From the NCBI GenBank assembly GCA_003427395.1, contig BFEA01000161.1, positions 1,718,360 to 1,753,515 of the forward strand: a stretch of 35,156 nucleotides of DNA, in the 5' to 3' direction. Under the pieces are notes generated by a model. The model was not told the DNA's origin and searched no databases. It saw nothing but the letters and a program-made list of their open reading frames with translations. The position numbers and the translations under genes are program-made. The DNA is from Chara braunii (lineage: Eukaryota > Streptophyta > Charophyceae > Charales > Characeae). Within the stretch, counting starts at the first letter, position 1. Every line of letters starts with the position of its first letter. Shown in pieces: positions 1-7,444 of this stretch.

Positions 1-90
1 TTTGTTATGAAAAAAAAAAAAAAAAAAAAAAACATGTTCCATCTTAGAAAAATGGGAAATTTGTTGAAGTTTGTTCGATCTTTTTTTTTT

Positions 91-192
91 TCTCTTGATC
101 TCGACCATCTCTCGATTTATCCATGTCATCCTTGCGCAGAGGCCATGCTAATCGTCTTTCTAGCATTCCAACTTTAAGGGATATCTCATCCC
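91..192 (-). ncRNA. U6 snRNA-like sequence, copy 1 (probable retropseudogene)
   Basis: Read on the minus strand this resembles spliceosomal U6 snRNA over about 102 nt, the usual U6 length. The central U6 block is recognisable: GATTAGCATGGCC (complement of 141-153), GCGCAAGGATGACA (complement of 124-137) and ATAAATCGAG (complement of 111-120). The 5' end can form a short hairpin, GGGAT-loop-ATCCC (178-192), where U6 has its 5' stem-loop, but the sequence differs. The ACAGAGA box that recognises the 5' splice site is altered to TAGAAAG. The 3' end runs into an A-tract on the minus strand (T-tract 81-91) instead of the oligo-U of a pol III transcript, which suggests reverse transcription by a LINE. 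I infer a retroposed U6 pseudogene. A divergent U6 variant is less likely. Confidence 0.72.
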
Positions 193-338
193 GCCTCCTG
201 CCCCTCTTCCTCTTCCTCCTCCTCCTCCGCTTTATCCACGTCCTCTACCTCCTCCACTTTCTCCACTTCCTCTGCGTCCTTCGCTTCCTCAGCGCCTCCT
301 CGTCCTCATCGTCCTCATGTTCGATCTCTTTTTTTTTT

Positions 339-437
339 CTTAATTTCGACTATCTCACGATTTATGCGTGTCATCCTTTCTCAGGGGCCATACTAATATT
401 CTTTCTATCATTCCAACTGTAAGGGATATCTCATCCC
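339..437 (-). ncRNA. U6 snRNA-like sequence, copy 2 (probable retropseudogene)
   Basis: This is a second U6-like sequence about 245 bp from the first and in the same orientation. It keeps CACGCATAAATCG and ATGGCCCCTG, which copy 1 has lost, and has lost TGCGCAAGG and GATTAGC, which copy 1 keeps, so the two have decayed independently. It shares with copy 1 the 5' hairpin block GGGATGAGATATCCC (complement of 423-437), the altered ACAGAGA box and an A-tract at the 3' end (T-tract 329-338). The flank before the tract (TGTTCGATCT) is also shared, so a unit of about 245 bp was duplicated after the first U6 copy formed. Confidence 0.66.
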
Positions 438-500
438 GCCTCCTGCTCCTCTTCCTCTTCCTCTTCCTCCTCCTTCACTTCCTCCGCTTTCTCCAATTCC

Positions 501-1015
501 TCCGCTTCCTCACCTCCTCCTCCTCATCTTCCTCCTCCTCCCGCTCCCCCTCCCGCTCCTCCTCTTCCCGGTTCTCCTGCCATTCCCACTCTTCCAGCTC
601 CCACTCCCGCTCCCGCCCTCCCTGCCACTCTCTCTCCTCCTCGTCCCCCCCTCCTCTTTTTCCTCCCCCAACTTTTCCTCAGAGTCTATTCCTTGCTGCG
701 ATCTCCTCTTCCCTCTATCCTCCTCCTCCTCCTCCATCCTCCTCCTCTTTATCCGCTTCCTCACCTCCTCCTCCTCATCTTCCTCCTCCTCCCGCTCCCC
801 CTCCCGCTCCTCCTCTTCCCGGTTCTCCTGCCATTCCCACTCTTCCAGCTCCCACTCCCGCTCCCGCCCTCCCTGCCACTCTCTCTCCTCCTCGTCCCCC
901 CCTCCTCTTTTTCCTCCCCCAACTTTTCCTCAGAGTCTATTCCTTGCTGCGATCTCCTCTTCCCTCTATCCTCCTCCTCCTCCTCCATCCTCCTCCTCTT
1001 TATCCGCTTCCTCAC
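501..1015. repeat. 251-bp tandem duplication inside the pyrimidine tract
   Basis: The block beginning TCCGCTTCCTCACCTCC at about 501 recurs at about 752 and begins a third time at about 1003, so the period is 251 bp. Two full copies appear identical: reading frames offset by exactly 251 bp give the same 84-residue translation. Such identity in a fast-evolving low-complexity tract means either a very recent duplication or an assembly artefact. Confidence 0.85.
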
Positions 1016-1461
1016 CTCCTCCTCCTCATCGTCCTCTTCCTCCCGTTCCCAATCCTCCTCTTCCTGGTCCTCCTCCTGCCATTCCCTCTCCTCTCCTCAT
1101 CGTCCTGCTCCCGCTCCTCCTTCCACTCCCGCTGCTCCTCCTCCCGCTACTCCTTTCTCCAGTCACCTCTTGCCTCCATCCTCCTCTTCTCCTCTTCCCT
1201 CCTCCTGTCGTATGCTTCATCATCTTCATCATTACATTGATCGTCGTTTTCCACCATCCACGTCAGACTCCCCCTCTCGTGTCATTGTCCTTTTCAACCT
1301 CCTCCTCCTCCTCCACCCCCCTCACCCTCCATCATATTCCAATCTCTCATCCTCTCACATTTCGTCGAATGATTGGGCTTAGCTTTTGGGAGAGATGGTC
1401 GAGGTGAGAAACTGGAGGAGGAGGAGGTGGGGAGAGGGAGGAAGAGAAGTGGAAGGTTGAG

Positions 1462-1510
1462 GGAGGAGGAGGAGGAGGAGGAGGAGGAGGAGGAGGAGGA
1501 GGAGGAGGAG
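1462..1510. repeat. (GGA)n microsatellite
   Basis: About 16 uninterrupted GAG triplets on the plus strand. The polypurine strand has switched relative to the upstream tract, where the plus strand is pyrimidine-rich. Confidence 0.95.
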
Positions 1511-2070
1511 TGTAAGGTCGACGTTCAGTTGCAGTTGGGGCTTGATGGATTAGTCGACCCCGGATTGTCCGTTAGATAACGGGCATGAAACCTGTTATTC
1601 TTTGATTTCAATAAAAGGCGACGGTCTTGAGATATTGCCTTTGTGCCGACCAGCTGTATCATCTGATTCCATTGGAATTCGAACTCAAGTCCACATTTGA
1701 ACAATTAATGGGAAACCATTTTTGTTTTCCCCGGATCTATTGGTCCTCCTCTCTCATGCTCTCCTCCAATTTTGATTTTGGAAATTCCCTTCCAAGAGAC
1801 TCACTGCAGTTTTCTTTTTCTCTTTGGGAGGCGTTCATCTGCATATTTACTTGCTGCCCTCCCCGCCTGCCTCTCCTCACGCCCCTCTTCTGTGCCGCAG
1901 CTTTGCTGCCGCGGGTGTACTTGTTTTTTTAAAGAAGTCCATGGTGTTGTAGAGGCCAATCACTGAGTACACAGTGAATTTTCTTTCTTTTTTACAAACC
2001 TGTATCATAATGTACTGCCTTGGGCACTGGGCCCGTAAAGCTTAGAAAAAAGAAAAAGAGGGGCAACTAT
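1511..2070. other. Unassigned interval
   Basis: No convincing gene is seen. There is an AATAAAA string near 1610 and a short block at about 1920-1965 (T-tract then AAGAAGTCCATGGTGTTG) that recurs in variant form at 23047-23105 and 4083-4110, so part of it is another dispersed repeat. Confidence 0.5.
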
Positions 2071-2246
2071 GGCGCAGTCACGAAAAGTTGAAAACAGTTT
2101 GGAAATGCACTTCAGGCATTCCCCCCCCCCCGAACATAACACACCCCCACGTGACCGCACCGGACCCGAAACGTAGCTCGTATACATTCGACATTTTCAA
2201 GCCGTTTGCCTGAAGTGCATTTTCAAACTCAAACCCTGACTGCGCC
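2071..2246. mobile_element. Fold-back (MITE-like) element, GGCGCAGTCA family, copy 1
   Basis: The ends are inverted: GGCGCAGTCA at 2071-2080 and TGACTGCGCC at 2238-2246. The similarity continues inward, with GGAAATGCACTTCAGGCA at about 2101 matched by TGCCTGAAGTGCATTTTC at about 2209, giving arms of about 40 bp. There is no coding capacity. The central TATACATTCG motif and the inner arms recur in the diverged copy near 6216-6375. No clear target duplication is visible. The superfamily cannot be assigned. Confidence 0.6.
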
Positions 2247-2278
2247 GGAGTTTTCTCAGAATTTTTTTTTAGCAGCTT

Positions 2279-2560
2279 CTTTTTTTTTCTTTTTTTTTTC
2301 ACATGTGGGAAACCTACTTAACGGGGTGATAAGAGCAGCCCCGCTAGTAGGCCCCTGCGACGAAGGCTCCATCTATTGGTGGGGAGCTGCACCTGCTGGA
2401 AACCGGGTCCAGCGTCCCTATACAACGTTATGATGTGTTTCAGCTGAAAATCGGGTCCAGCGTCCCTGTAAAGTGCTGTGAGGATATATCACTCTACCAA
2501 GACACGAAACCCTAGCATCACACAGATGTGATACGTATGAGCTGGAAATCGGGGCCAGCA
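2279..2560 (-). repeat. Detached LINE 3' tail, copy A
   Basis: Sense is on the minus strand, with the A-tail as a T-tract at 2279-2299. The subterminal hairpin lies at 2313-2351: CCTACT pairs with AGTAGG and CGGGG with CCCCG around the conserved apex TGATAAGAGCAG (2327-2338). The conserved box GGCTCCATCTATTGGTGGGG starts at 2365. Stem-loops with GCTGGA/TCCAGC arms lie at 2395-2413, with two decayed repeats at about 2443-2460 and 2541-2559. No LINE coding sequence is attached, so this is either a 5'-truncated LINE or a SINE that borrowed the tail. Confidence 0.75.
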
Positions 2561-2768
2561 TTCCTATTGTGTGTTGGCACGTCAACCCTAATCTCAGAAA
2601 AGAGATGAGGCATTGATTACTTCCCTGCGTAAGGGAAGGATTGACCTACAGCCCATGACGCGTTATCCTAACAAAACACATGTTCATCAATCCCCCAACA
2701 AGGATGTCAAAGCAAAATGTGAAACCCTAAACTGCCTCCTTTTGGTATACGGGATTCTCTCTTCAAAT
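2561..2768. other. Unassigned interval
   Basis: I see no gene, repeat or structured element in this AT-richer stretch. Confidence 0.4.
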
Positions 2769-3463
2769 AATAAACCCTTGGGCACTACTTGGGCGACGCC
2801 TTAGGCTTGGACCCCACTGGCCGGCGGCTGGAAACTGGTGTTGGCCATAAGAAATGGCCGACCGTGGTTGGAAACATTCTTCCTTGTTTCATTGGGACCC
2901 CACCGCAGGCTGATAGTTTCGGCATTGGAAAAGTTTGGGAAAAGTTTGGGCATACCCGAATAGGAAATCGCACCGGGGCGTTTCCCAAAAAGGCAAGCCC
3001 GGCGGGGGCTGTGGTCCATGGTCTGCTTGCGCAGCCAATGAAGTGTCTACAAAACGCCACGACGTCCAGCCCGATCCTGGAAACTGTTTTCCATGCCCCC
3101 CCCCCTACTCGTCTGTAGCCGTCCTTGGAAACTGTTTGGAAACTCGTTGCCAAAAATTTCCAGACCGCGAGCCGAGTAGAAACGCCCCGTCAGCTTTTCC
3201 ACGACCTCTTTCCAACCGCAGTGGAGTCTGAAATTCCTTTTCGGGCCGACTTTCCACAACGGTTTCCAACACCTGTGGGGTCTGAAAAACACTTCCTTGC
3301 CAAAACTTTTCCACGCCGCCGGCCAGTGGGGTCCAAGCCTTAGCGTTAACGCTACGCGATTTCCGCGGCTGGCGGGCCATCGATAAATCGAATCGACAGC
3401 CCGCGCTGCTTCGAGATTTGGGTGGCCGGCGCGGCGCACAGTGCCCAAGTACTGGTGGTTTAA
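2769..3463. mobile_element. Fold-back element, ACCACCAGTAC family, long member
   Basis: The right end reads AAGTACTGGTGGTTTAA and finishes at 3463 (TTAA at 3460-3463). The left end, near 2769, has TAAACCCTTGGGCAC and appears to have lost about 7 bp of the terminal repeat. Inside, 2803-2828 is perfectly inverted at 3315-3340 (26 bp). The interior holds many short TTTGGAAA/TTTCCAA repeats, which explain several spurious open frames. At about 695 bp it is much longer than its relatives at 4160, 5991 and 6835. No transposase is encoded, so it is a non-autonomous element or a palindromic composite. Confidence 0.6.
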
Positions 3464-3659
3464 AAAAAAACAAAGACAACGAGCATTCCCAATTGTCCCA
3501 TAATGCGACTGTAGCCCCCCCCTTCAAATTGCTTGGTTGGTCTGGACTGGTATGGTCGAGACTGAGGATGTTTCCAATGGGTCTGGATTGGTACGGGCGA
3601 GACTGAGGACGTTTCCAATGGGATGGGTAAGGGTGGGAGGAGCTAGCGAATTGCTGTAA
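3464..3659. other. Short direct repeat, otherwise unassigned
   Basis: The phrase GTTTCCAATGGG occurs twice about 40 bp apart (near 3569 and 3610) within the repeated context GGTCTGGA-TGGTA-GAGACTGAGGA, so a tandem unit of about 40-45 bp lies at about 3537-3625. Nothing else is recognised. Confidence 0.5.
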
Positions 3660-3990
3660 ACATCTGGGCCGCTGGTCCCACGGTGAAGAGCCCCCCCCCC
3701 CTCCATGAGGGTTCGCCCTCTTGTACATAGTGCCAGGCTTTGATTGGTTTATCTGACACCCATTCAGAGGAGGAGGATACTATGCAGGACTGCTCAGTCA
3801 ATCCCCTGGGTAGCAGGGCAATCAATGCTGGCAGATCCCAGTGTTACCGCTCTCATTGATCTGTGCTACTCTCTGTACATGGGACGCTGGACCCGGTTTC
3901 CAGCAGGTGAAGCTCCCCACCAATAGATGGAGCCCCCCTCCCGGTGGTAGTGGTGTCTGCTCTTATCAGCGGCACTAACACCGGTGGGGG
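3660..3990 (+). repeat. Detached LINE 3' tail, copy E (LINE-B-like 3' UTR)
   Basis: Sense is on the plus strand. It matches the LINE-B 3' UTR over about 300 bp: AGTCAATCCCCTGG at about 3797 and again at about 20173, and a CAATGCTGGCA phrase in both. It then has the fixed stem-loop GCTGGA-CCCGGTT-TCCAGC (3886-3904), the box CTCCCCACCAATAGATGG (about 3913) and the subterminal hairpin at 3941-3984: CCGGTG with CACCGG and TAGTG with CACTA around CTGCTCTTATCAGC. There is no A-tract after the hairpin, so the extreme 3' end is lost or rearranged. Confidence 0.7.
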
Positions 3991-4070
3991 CTGTTCTTAG
4001 CTGGAGATGGTGGGACTGGATCTGGAAATGGATGATTACGGGCCGGTCTAGTGGCCATGAGATTGGCAGG
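3990..4070 (+). pseudogene. LINE ORF2 C-terminal scrap (WRWWD motif)
   Basis: Frame starting at 3999 reads SWRWWDWIWKWM. This resembles the conserved Trp-rich stretch just after the zf-RVT-like finger in LINE-A (LWRWWDRIWDQL) and LINE-D (LWQWWDAAF). The match is only about 12-15 residues, so it is tentative. Its position directly after a LINE tail is like that of the scrap at 20540. Confidence 0.35.
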
Positions 4071-4159
4071 CCATTCTTCTTTTTTTTTTTCCAGGGTGTT
4101 GCAGGCCATTCTTTGTGTTTCAACTTTCAAGTTACTGGGCCCCACTTCAAAATAGCCCC

Positions 4160-4325
4160 TTAAACCACCAGTATGTTTCCCATATATAGGCCGTGGACGG
4201 GAATTGAGGCCGAAACAAAAAACGGGCCGCCAATGACATATATGAACGGTGGCCGTTTCCCCCTTGGCTTCCGGATATACCAGCGCGTTTTTGCAAAATG
4301 GCTGGGAAACGTACTGGTGGTTTAA
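4160..4325. mobile_element. MITE-like element, ACCACCAGTAC family, 166 bp
   Basis: The terminal inverted repeats are 22 bp with one mismatch (4160-4181 and 4304-4325), beginning TTAAACCACCAGTA and ending TACTGGTGGTTTAA. TTAA at both edges would suit a TTAA target duplication, as known for piggyBac-type elements, but the superfamily is inferred from the edge only. There is no coding capacity. Confidence 0.7.
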
Positions 4326-4960
4326 GTAACACCCGACCCCAGCGGAGTTGCTCTGCATGCCAAGCTTTGCCGAACCGCCAGCGGCACAATTTTTTTCCTT
4401 TTTTGGCTGGCTCCGCCTGCCATTGTGGACAGGTAGCCCCAAGCCTCCAAAATATTAGGAGTGAGCCATGAAGCTTTTGAAGATGCCTAGGGCCATGTAC
4501 TGGTGATGTAGACTGCGAGTACTCGGCCCCAGCCATGCAGAAATTCCTTTGTCGCCTACCCTGAAGATTTAGAAGGTCGGGCCTACCGGACCACAATGGC
4601 TGGCGGCGCCAGCCAAAAATGGAAAAAAGTGCGCCGCTGGCAGTTCGGAAAAGCCTGGCGGACAGTGCAGCGCCTGCAGGCCCGGGTGTACTGGAGGTTT
4701 CCGCTTGCTGAAGCGGATTCCCCACTGCACGCCAAAAAGAACGAACGGGTGCAGAAATTTCATTTTGGCCGCCGCTGCCAGCCATTTCCCTCCGGTAGGG
4801 CAGTGCCCCAAAAGACGTGTTGCGAGCACAGCCGCATTGCAGAAAAATGGCCTGGAAAAAGCGCTGGTAGTCTAGGCTGTTTTCCCAGGTGCCCAGGCAC
4901 CCAACTTGTGCCCGGATACACGCCTGGGCATTGTCACGGGCAGCCCCAGAGAAAAAAAAT
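4326..4960. mobile_element. Degenerate fold-back cluster related to the ACCACCAGTAC family
   Basis: The interior motif of the short elements, CCACAATGGCTGG next to GCCAGCCAAAAA, occurs at about 4590-4620 on the plus strand and in inverted form at about 4400-4440. Half-ends such as GTACTGGTGATGTA (4497) and GTACTGGAGGTTT (4688) look like decayed termini. I read this as two or more overlapping decayed copies. Long frames across it on both strands are products of the palindromes and not genes. Confidence 0.45.
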
Positions 4961-5224
4961 AAAAAAATCACTTCCTTTCAACCCCTTTAGCCCCTTCAAA
5001 AACCAATTTATACCCCCCTTCCCCCCCCTTGATAGCCAGCACTCTAAAAAAGAAAAGAGCCTGGATTTGGGCTCCTCTCGGAGAGCACATGCCTGGGTAT
5101 CCCAGGCGTCACGCCCGGGTGACGTGGACCAGCCGGTCACGAAAATCTTCCTAGCTGGTAGTGGGCTATTATGCAGGCTTGATGGTGGAATAGGTGCATC
5201 TATGTCATGGTGGGGGTTAGGGTA
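4961..5224. other. Unassigned interval with small perfect hairpin
   Basis: No gene is seen. 5091-5107 is a perfect 7-bp hairpin with a 3-nt loop (GCCTGGG-TAT-CCCAGGC), followed by ACGCCCGGGTGACGT, a second near-palindrome. Confidence 0.4.
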
Positions 5225-5490
5225 GAGGGCGATGAAATAATTGAGACAATAATGCAATATATTCAATACAGCCATCAGGACGGAATGGTCGGGAAAAAAA
5301 AAGGACAGAGCGGTTGGCAGTGAAAGCCAACCTGGGTTCACTTTCATAAAGCAATGGACATCAGAAAACCAAGAGGGCGAGGAAATAATTGAGCCAGTAA
5401 ACCAGCATGATCAGTCAGTCCTCAGCGCGGACTGGTCGGCAAGATGGGGGAAAAGAGGACGGAATGGTGAGCAGTGAAAGCCTCCGAATT
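5225..5490. repeat. Imperfect direct repeat, period about 148 bp
   Basis: GAGGGCGATGAAATAATTGA at 5225 returns as GAGGGCGAGGAAATAATTGA at 5373. The later phrases GGACGGAATGGT and GCAGTGAAAGCC occur in both units, with small insertions and deletions. The function is unknown. Confidence 0.6.
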
Positions 5491-5560
5491 TGGAGACGGA
5501 TGGACGCAGCGGGGGTAGAGTTAACAGAAAGCCCTTTTGGATGGGACATCACACTACCAT

Positions 5561-5750
5561 CTTCCCCTGAACATAATGCATGTGTTGTAATCGAATACAA
5601 CACATAGGCTGCTCTCTATTCGAATACAACGCACATGTGTTCTATCTGACGAGCTGGTATATTTGAATACAACACATATGTGCTCTATTCGAATCATCTC
5701 TTTTTTTTTTAAACTCAAATACAACGCATATGCGTTATGTCAGGGGGAAG
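5561..5750. mobile_element. MITE-like element with CTTCCCC termini and reiterated TACAACRCA motif
   Basis: The ends CTTCCCCTGAACATAATGCA (5561-5580) and GCGTTATGTCAGGGGGAAG (ends 5750) are inverted repeats that continue inward through CATRTGYGTTGTA. The interior repeats ATACAACRCAYATGTG at least three times with ATTCGAAT spacers. It is 190 bp long with no coding capacity. No convincing target duplication is seen. No second copy occurs in this window. Confidence 0.6.
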
Positions 5751-5990
5751 AGGGTCGTTCCGCTAGGCAAAAAGCAAGTGGACAAACCAGGCTGGCCCAC
5801 TTATGAACCAACCAGTTCAGTTACATCAGGATGTCACGGAGCATAAGCACCCTCTGTGATGCATCCTCCATCATAGAGCATAGATTATAACCATAATGAT
5901 TTATGTATAGACCTCACCCTCCCAAAACGCACAGAACATCATGAAAAACACAGCAAAAATTGTTCATTTTCAAGTACAAACAATTTCTTC
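5751..5990. other. Unassigned interval
   Basis: No supported gene or repeat. Confidence 0.4.
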
Positions 5991-6203
5991 GAACCACCAT
6001 TACTTGGCCCAGCTATCGGCCCCGGGGATTTCACGTTACGAGCCGCGACCTGCGGGCTTCGGGGTACCAGACCACAATGGCTGGAAGCGTCGACCAAAAG
6101 GAAAACAAAATGGAACCCCCGCTGTTCGTCAAAAATTGGCACGCAGGGGATTATCCTATCCTGGCTCGGCATCGATAGCTGGGCCAAGTACTGGTGGTTT
6201 AAA
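5991..6203. mobile_element. MITE-like element, ACCACCAGTAC family, 213 bp
   Basis: The right end is intact (CGATAGCTGGGCCAAGTACT running to GGTGGTTTAA). The left end has decayed to GAACCACCATTACTTGGCCC. The interior contains CCACAATGGCTGG, shared with the copy at 6835 and the cluster at 4590. Confidence 0.75.
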
Positions 6204-6215
6204 CAGAGGGAAAAA

Positions 6216-6375
6216 AGAAGTCAGTTTCAATGAAATGGCAGTCAGCATTCTATTTGGCATCCCCGCCCGACCCTAAAGCTAGGTTGTATACATTCGTGAT
6301 TTTCCTCGGTTTGGCACAACATTCGCCAAATAGTGACTGCGGCGCATTTTCAAACTGAAACCGTGACAGCGCCCT
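6216..6375. mobile_element. Fold-back element, GGCGCAGTCA family, copy 2 (decayed)
   Basis: It shares TATACATTCG and the right arm CATTTTCAAACTGAAACCGT with the copy at 2071-2246. The left arm is shortened: TATTTGGCA near 6250 pairs with CGCCAAATA near 6325. It abuts a poly-C tract. Confidence 0.5.
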
Positions 6376-6391
6376 AGTTTACCCTCCTCCC

Positions 6392-6392
<1 letters not shown>

Positions 6393-6440
<48 letters not shown>
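6393..6440. repeat. Poly-C tract, 48 nt
   Basis: Uninterrupted C homopolymer at the 5' edge of the LINE fragment that follows. In the reading frame of that fragment it encodes polyproline. Its length may be unreliable because of polymerase slippage and assembly. Confidence 0.9.
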
Positions 6441-6790
6441 ACCTGAGCCGTGGGTGACAAAGGAAGTACCCATAACAGTGTTGGGAATCAACCTCACGAC
6501 AATGGGGCCTCTGCTTGATCATGGGGACAATCTGGTGAACATTGCAGTTGAAAGAATGTCAAGTGGGAAAGGGACTCGGACTCGCATGCCCCTAGGAGCC
6601 TGGTAGTAGGTAGGGATGTTGCTATAAACAATGCAATCTGTCCATCAATCTGGTACAAGTTAGGTGAAGGCCAAAAGGCTATCAGCAGGAAAAAAAAAAA
6701 AAAAAAAAAAAAAAAGGTAGCCTTTTGGCCCCTGAAGGGCAAGCAACTTACGAGATTAAAACAAGGGGCCTCAGATTTGTGGAAAAATGA
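6441..6790 (+). pseudogene. LINE ORF2 fragment (post-RT thumb region), interrupted by an A26 hairpin
   Basis: Reading from about 6444, the translation includes ITVLGINLTTMGPLLDHGD and LVNIAVERM, which align with LINE-D (IRILEVRLTALEPPPDHLD, LVNMAIDRL). After a frameshift it has VAINNAICPSIWYKL, against LINE-D ALAINNVILAAIWYKL. Coding similarity resumes at 6718 with VAFWPLKGKQLTRLKQ and LWKN, against LINE-D AVWPSKPKQYARLRK. Between them lies an insertion of about 50 bp that folds on itself: 6669-6681 is perfectly inverted at 6718-6730 around A26. The fragment ends near the element at 6835. Confidence 0.65.
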
Positions 6791-6834
6791 TTATACATTT
6801 AACTCTTAGAAAAAGAAGAAGAAAAAATATACAA

Positions 6835-7043
6835 TTAAACCACCAGTACTTGGCCCAGCTATCGATGCCGAGCCTGGAATGCCCCTGCGCGCCAAGTTTT
6901 GCCAAAGCGCCGGGGTACCGTTTCAATTTTTTTTTGGCTGGCGCCTCCAGCCATTGTGGTCCGGTACCCCGAAGCCTTAAAGGCGCGGCGCGTTAACAGG
7001 GAAGCGCCGCGGCCGATAGCTGGGCCAAGTACTGGTGGTTTAA
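6835..7043. mobile_element. MITE-like element, ACCACCAGTAC family, 209 bp, best preserved
   Basis: Perfect 30-bp terminal inverted repeats (6835-6864 and 7014-7043) start TTAAACCACCAGTACTTGG. TTAA lies at both edges. The interior is GC-rich with an inverted CCATTGTGG / GGCTGGCGCC block shared with relatives. No protein is encoded, so it would depend on a transposase supplied elsewhere. The perfect ends suggest recent activity compared with the copies at 4160 and 5991. Confidence 0.85.
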
Positions 7044-7100
7044 TAGCAATACACATTGTATTAAAAGCGTTGCGTGGGAGTTGGTAACCCAGGCAAGGAC

Positions 7101-7256
7101 TTTTTTTTTTTTTTTTTTTTTNTTTTTTTTTTTTTTGAAGAACAGTCCGAGTGAATGCTAGTGATGCTGATTATAGCAGACATCACTAGTACTCCCGGAG
7201 AGACTCCATCTATTGGTGGGGAGCTGCACCTGCTNGAAAACGGGTCCAGCGTCCCT
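7101..7256 (-). repeat. Conserved LINE 3' tail, copy D (LINE-A end)
   Basis: T-tract 7101-7136 is the A-tail in sense. The subterminal hairpin is CTAGTGATG (7158-7166) with CATCACTAG (7181-7189), 9 perfect pairs extendable outward with wobbles. The apex CTGATTATAGCAGA is the family apex with one or two changes. The box CTCCATCTATTGGTGGGG and the fixed stem-loop GCTNGA-AAACGGG-TCCAGC (7232-7250) follow. Confidence 0.8.
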
Positions 7257-7444
7257 TTTACAATAAGAAATTGAGAGAGTACAATCTGAGATAGTCTTTC
7301 GTGAATCATCGCCTCTTCATCCTTTTTTTTTTTTTGGGATGCCAGGTCTAGCACTACTTAGCTGGTCCTGATTCACACAAGAACTCTTCATACTCCAATT
7401 TGATATCCTTAATCATACCCAAACCAAGACTTGGGAACAATAGC

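Larger units (their letters stand above)
190..1340. repeat. CTC/GAG-rich polypyrimidine-polypurine tract
   Basis: The plus strand is almost pure pyrimidine, built from irregular CTC, CTT and CCT triplets, for more than 1 kb, broken only by the second U6-like copy. Open frames here encode Ser/Pro/Leu-rich or Glu/Gly/Arg-rich low-complexity chains and are not credible genes. Long mirror-symmetric polypurine-polypyrimidine DNA of this kind can adopt triplex (H-DNA) structure; that is an inference from composition. Confidence 0.85.

Noticed and set aside
368-1382. Long Ser/Pro/Leu-rich frames on the plus strand and Arg/Glu/Gly-rich frames on the minus strand
   Set aside because: They are translations of a pyrimidine-rich microsatellite-like tract, with no domains and no plausible start context.
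1600-1620. AATAAAA as a host polyadenylation signal
   Set aside because: No upstream gene is supported, and the string is common by chance.
2785-3728. Overlapping frames of 109-207 residues on both strands
   Set aside because: They fall inside a fold-back element, and both strands are open because the arms mirror each other.
4147-4971. A 274-residue minus-strand open frame
   Set aside because: It runs through several palindromic elements and their inverted repeats; its Trp/Ala-rich segments are the GGCTGG/CCAGCC repeats.
5582-5720. CRISPR-like regular repeat
   Set aside because: The repeated motif is irregularly spaced, lies inside an inverted-repeat element, and the window is eukaryotic.
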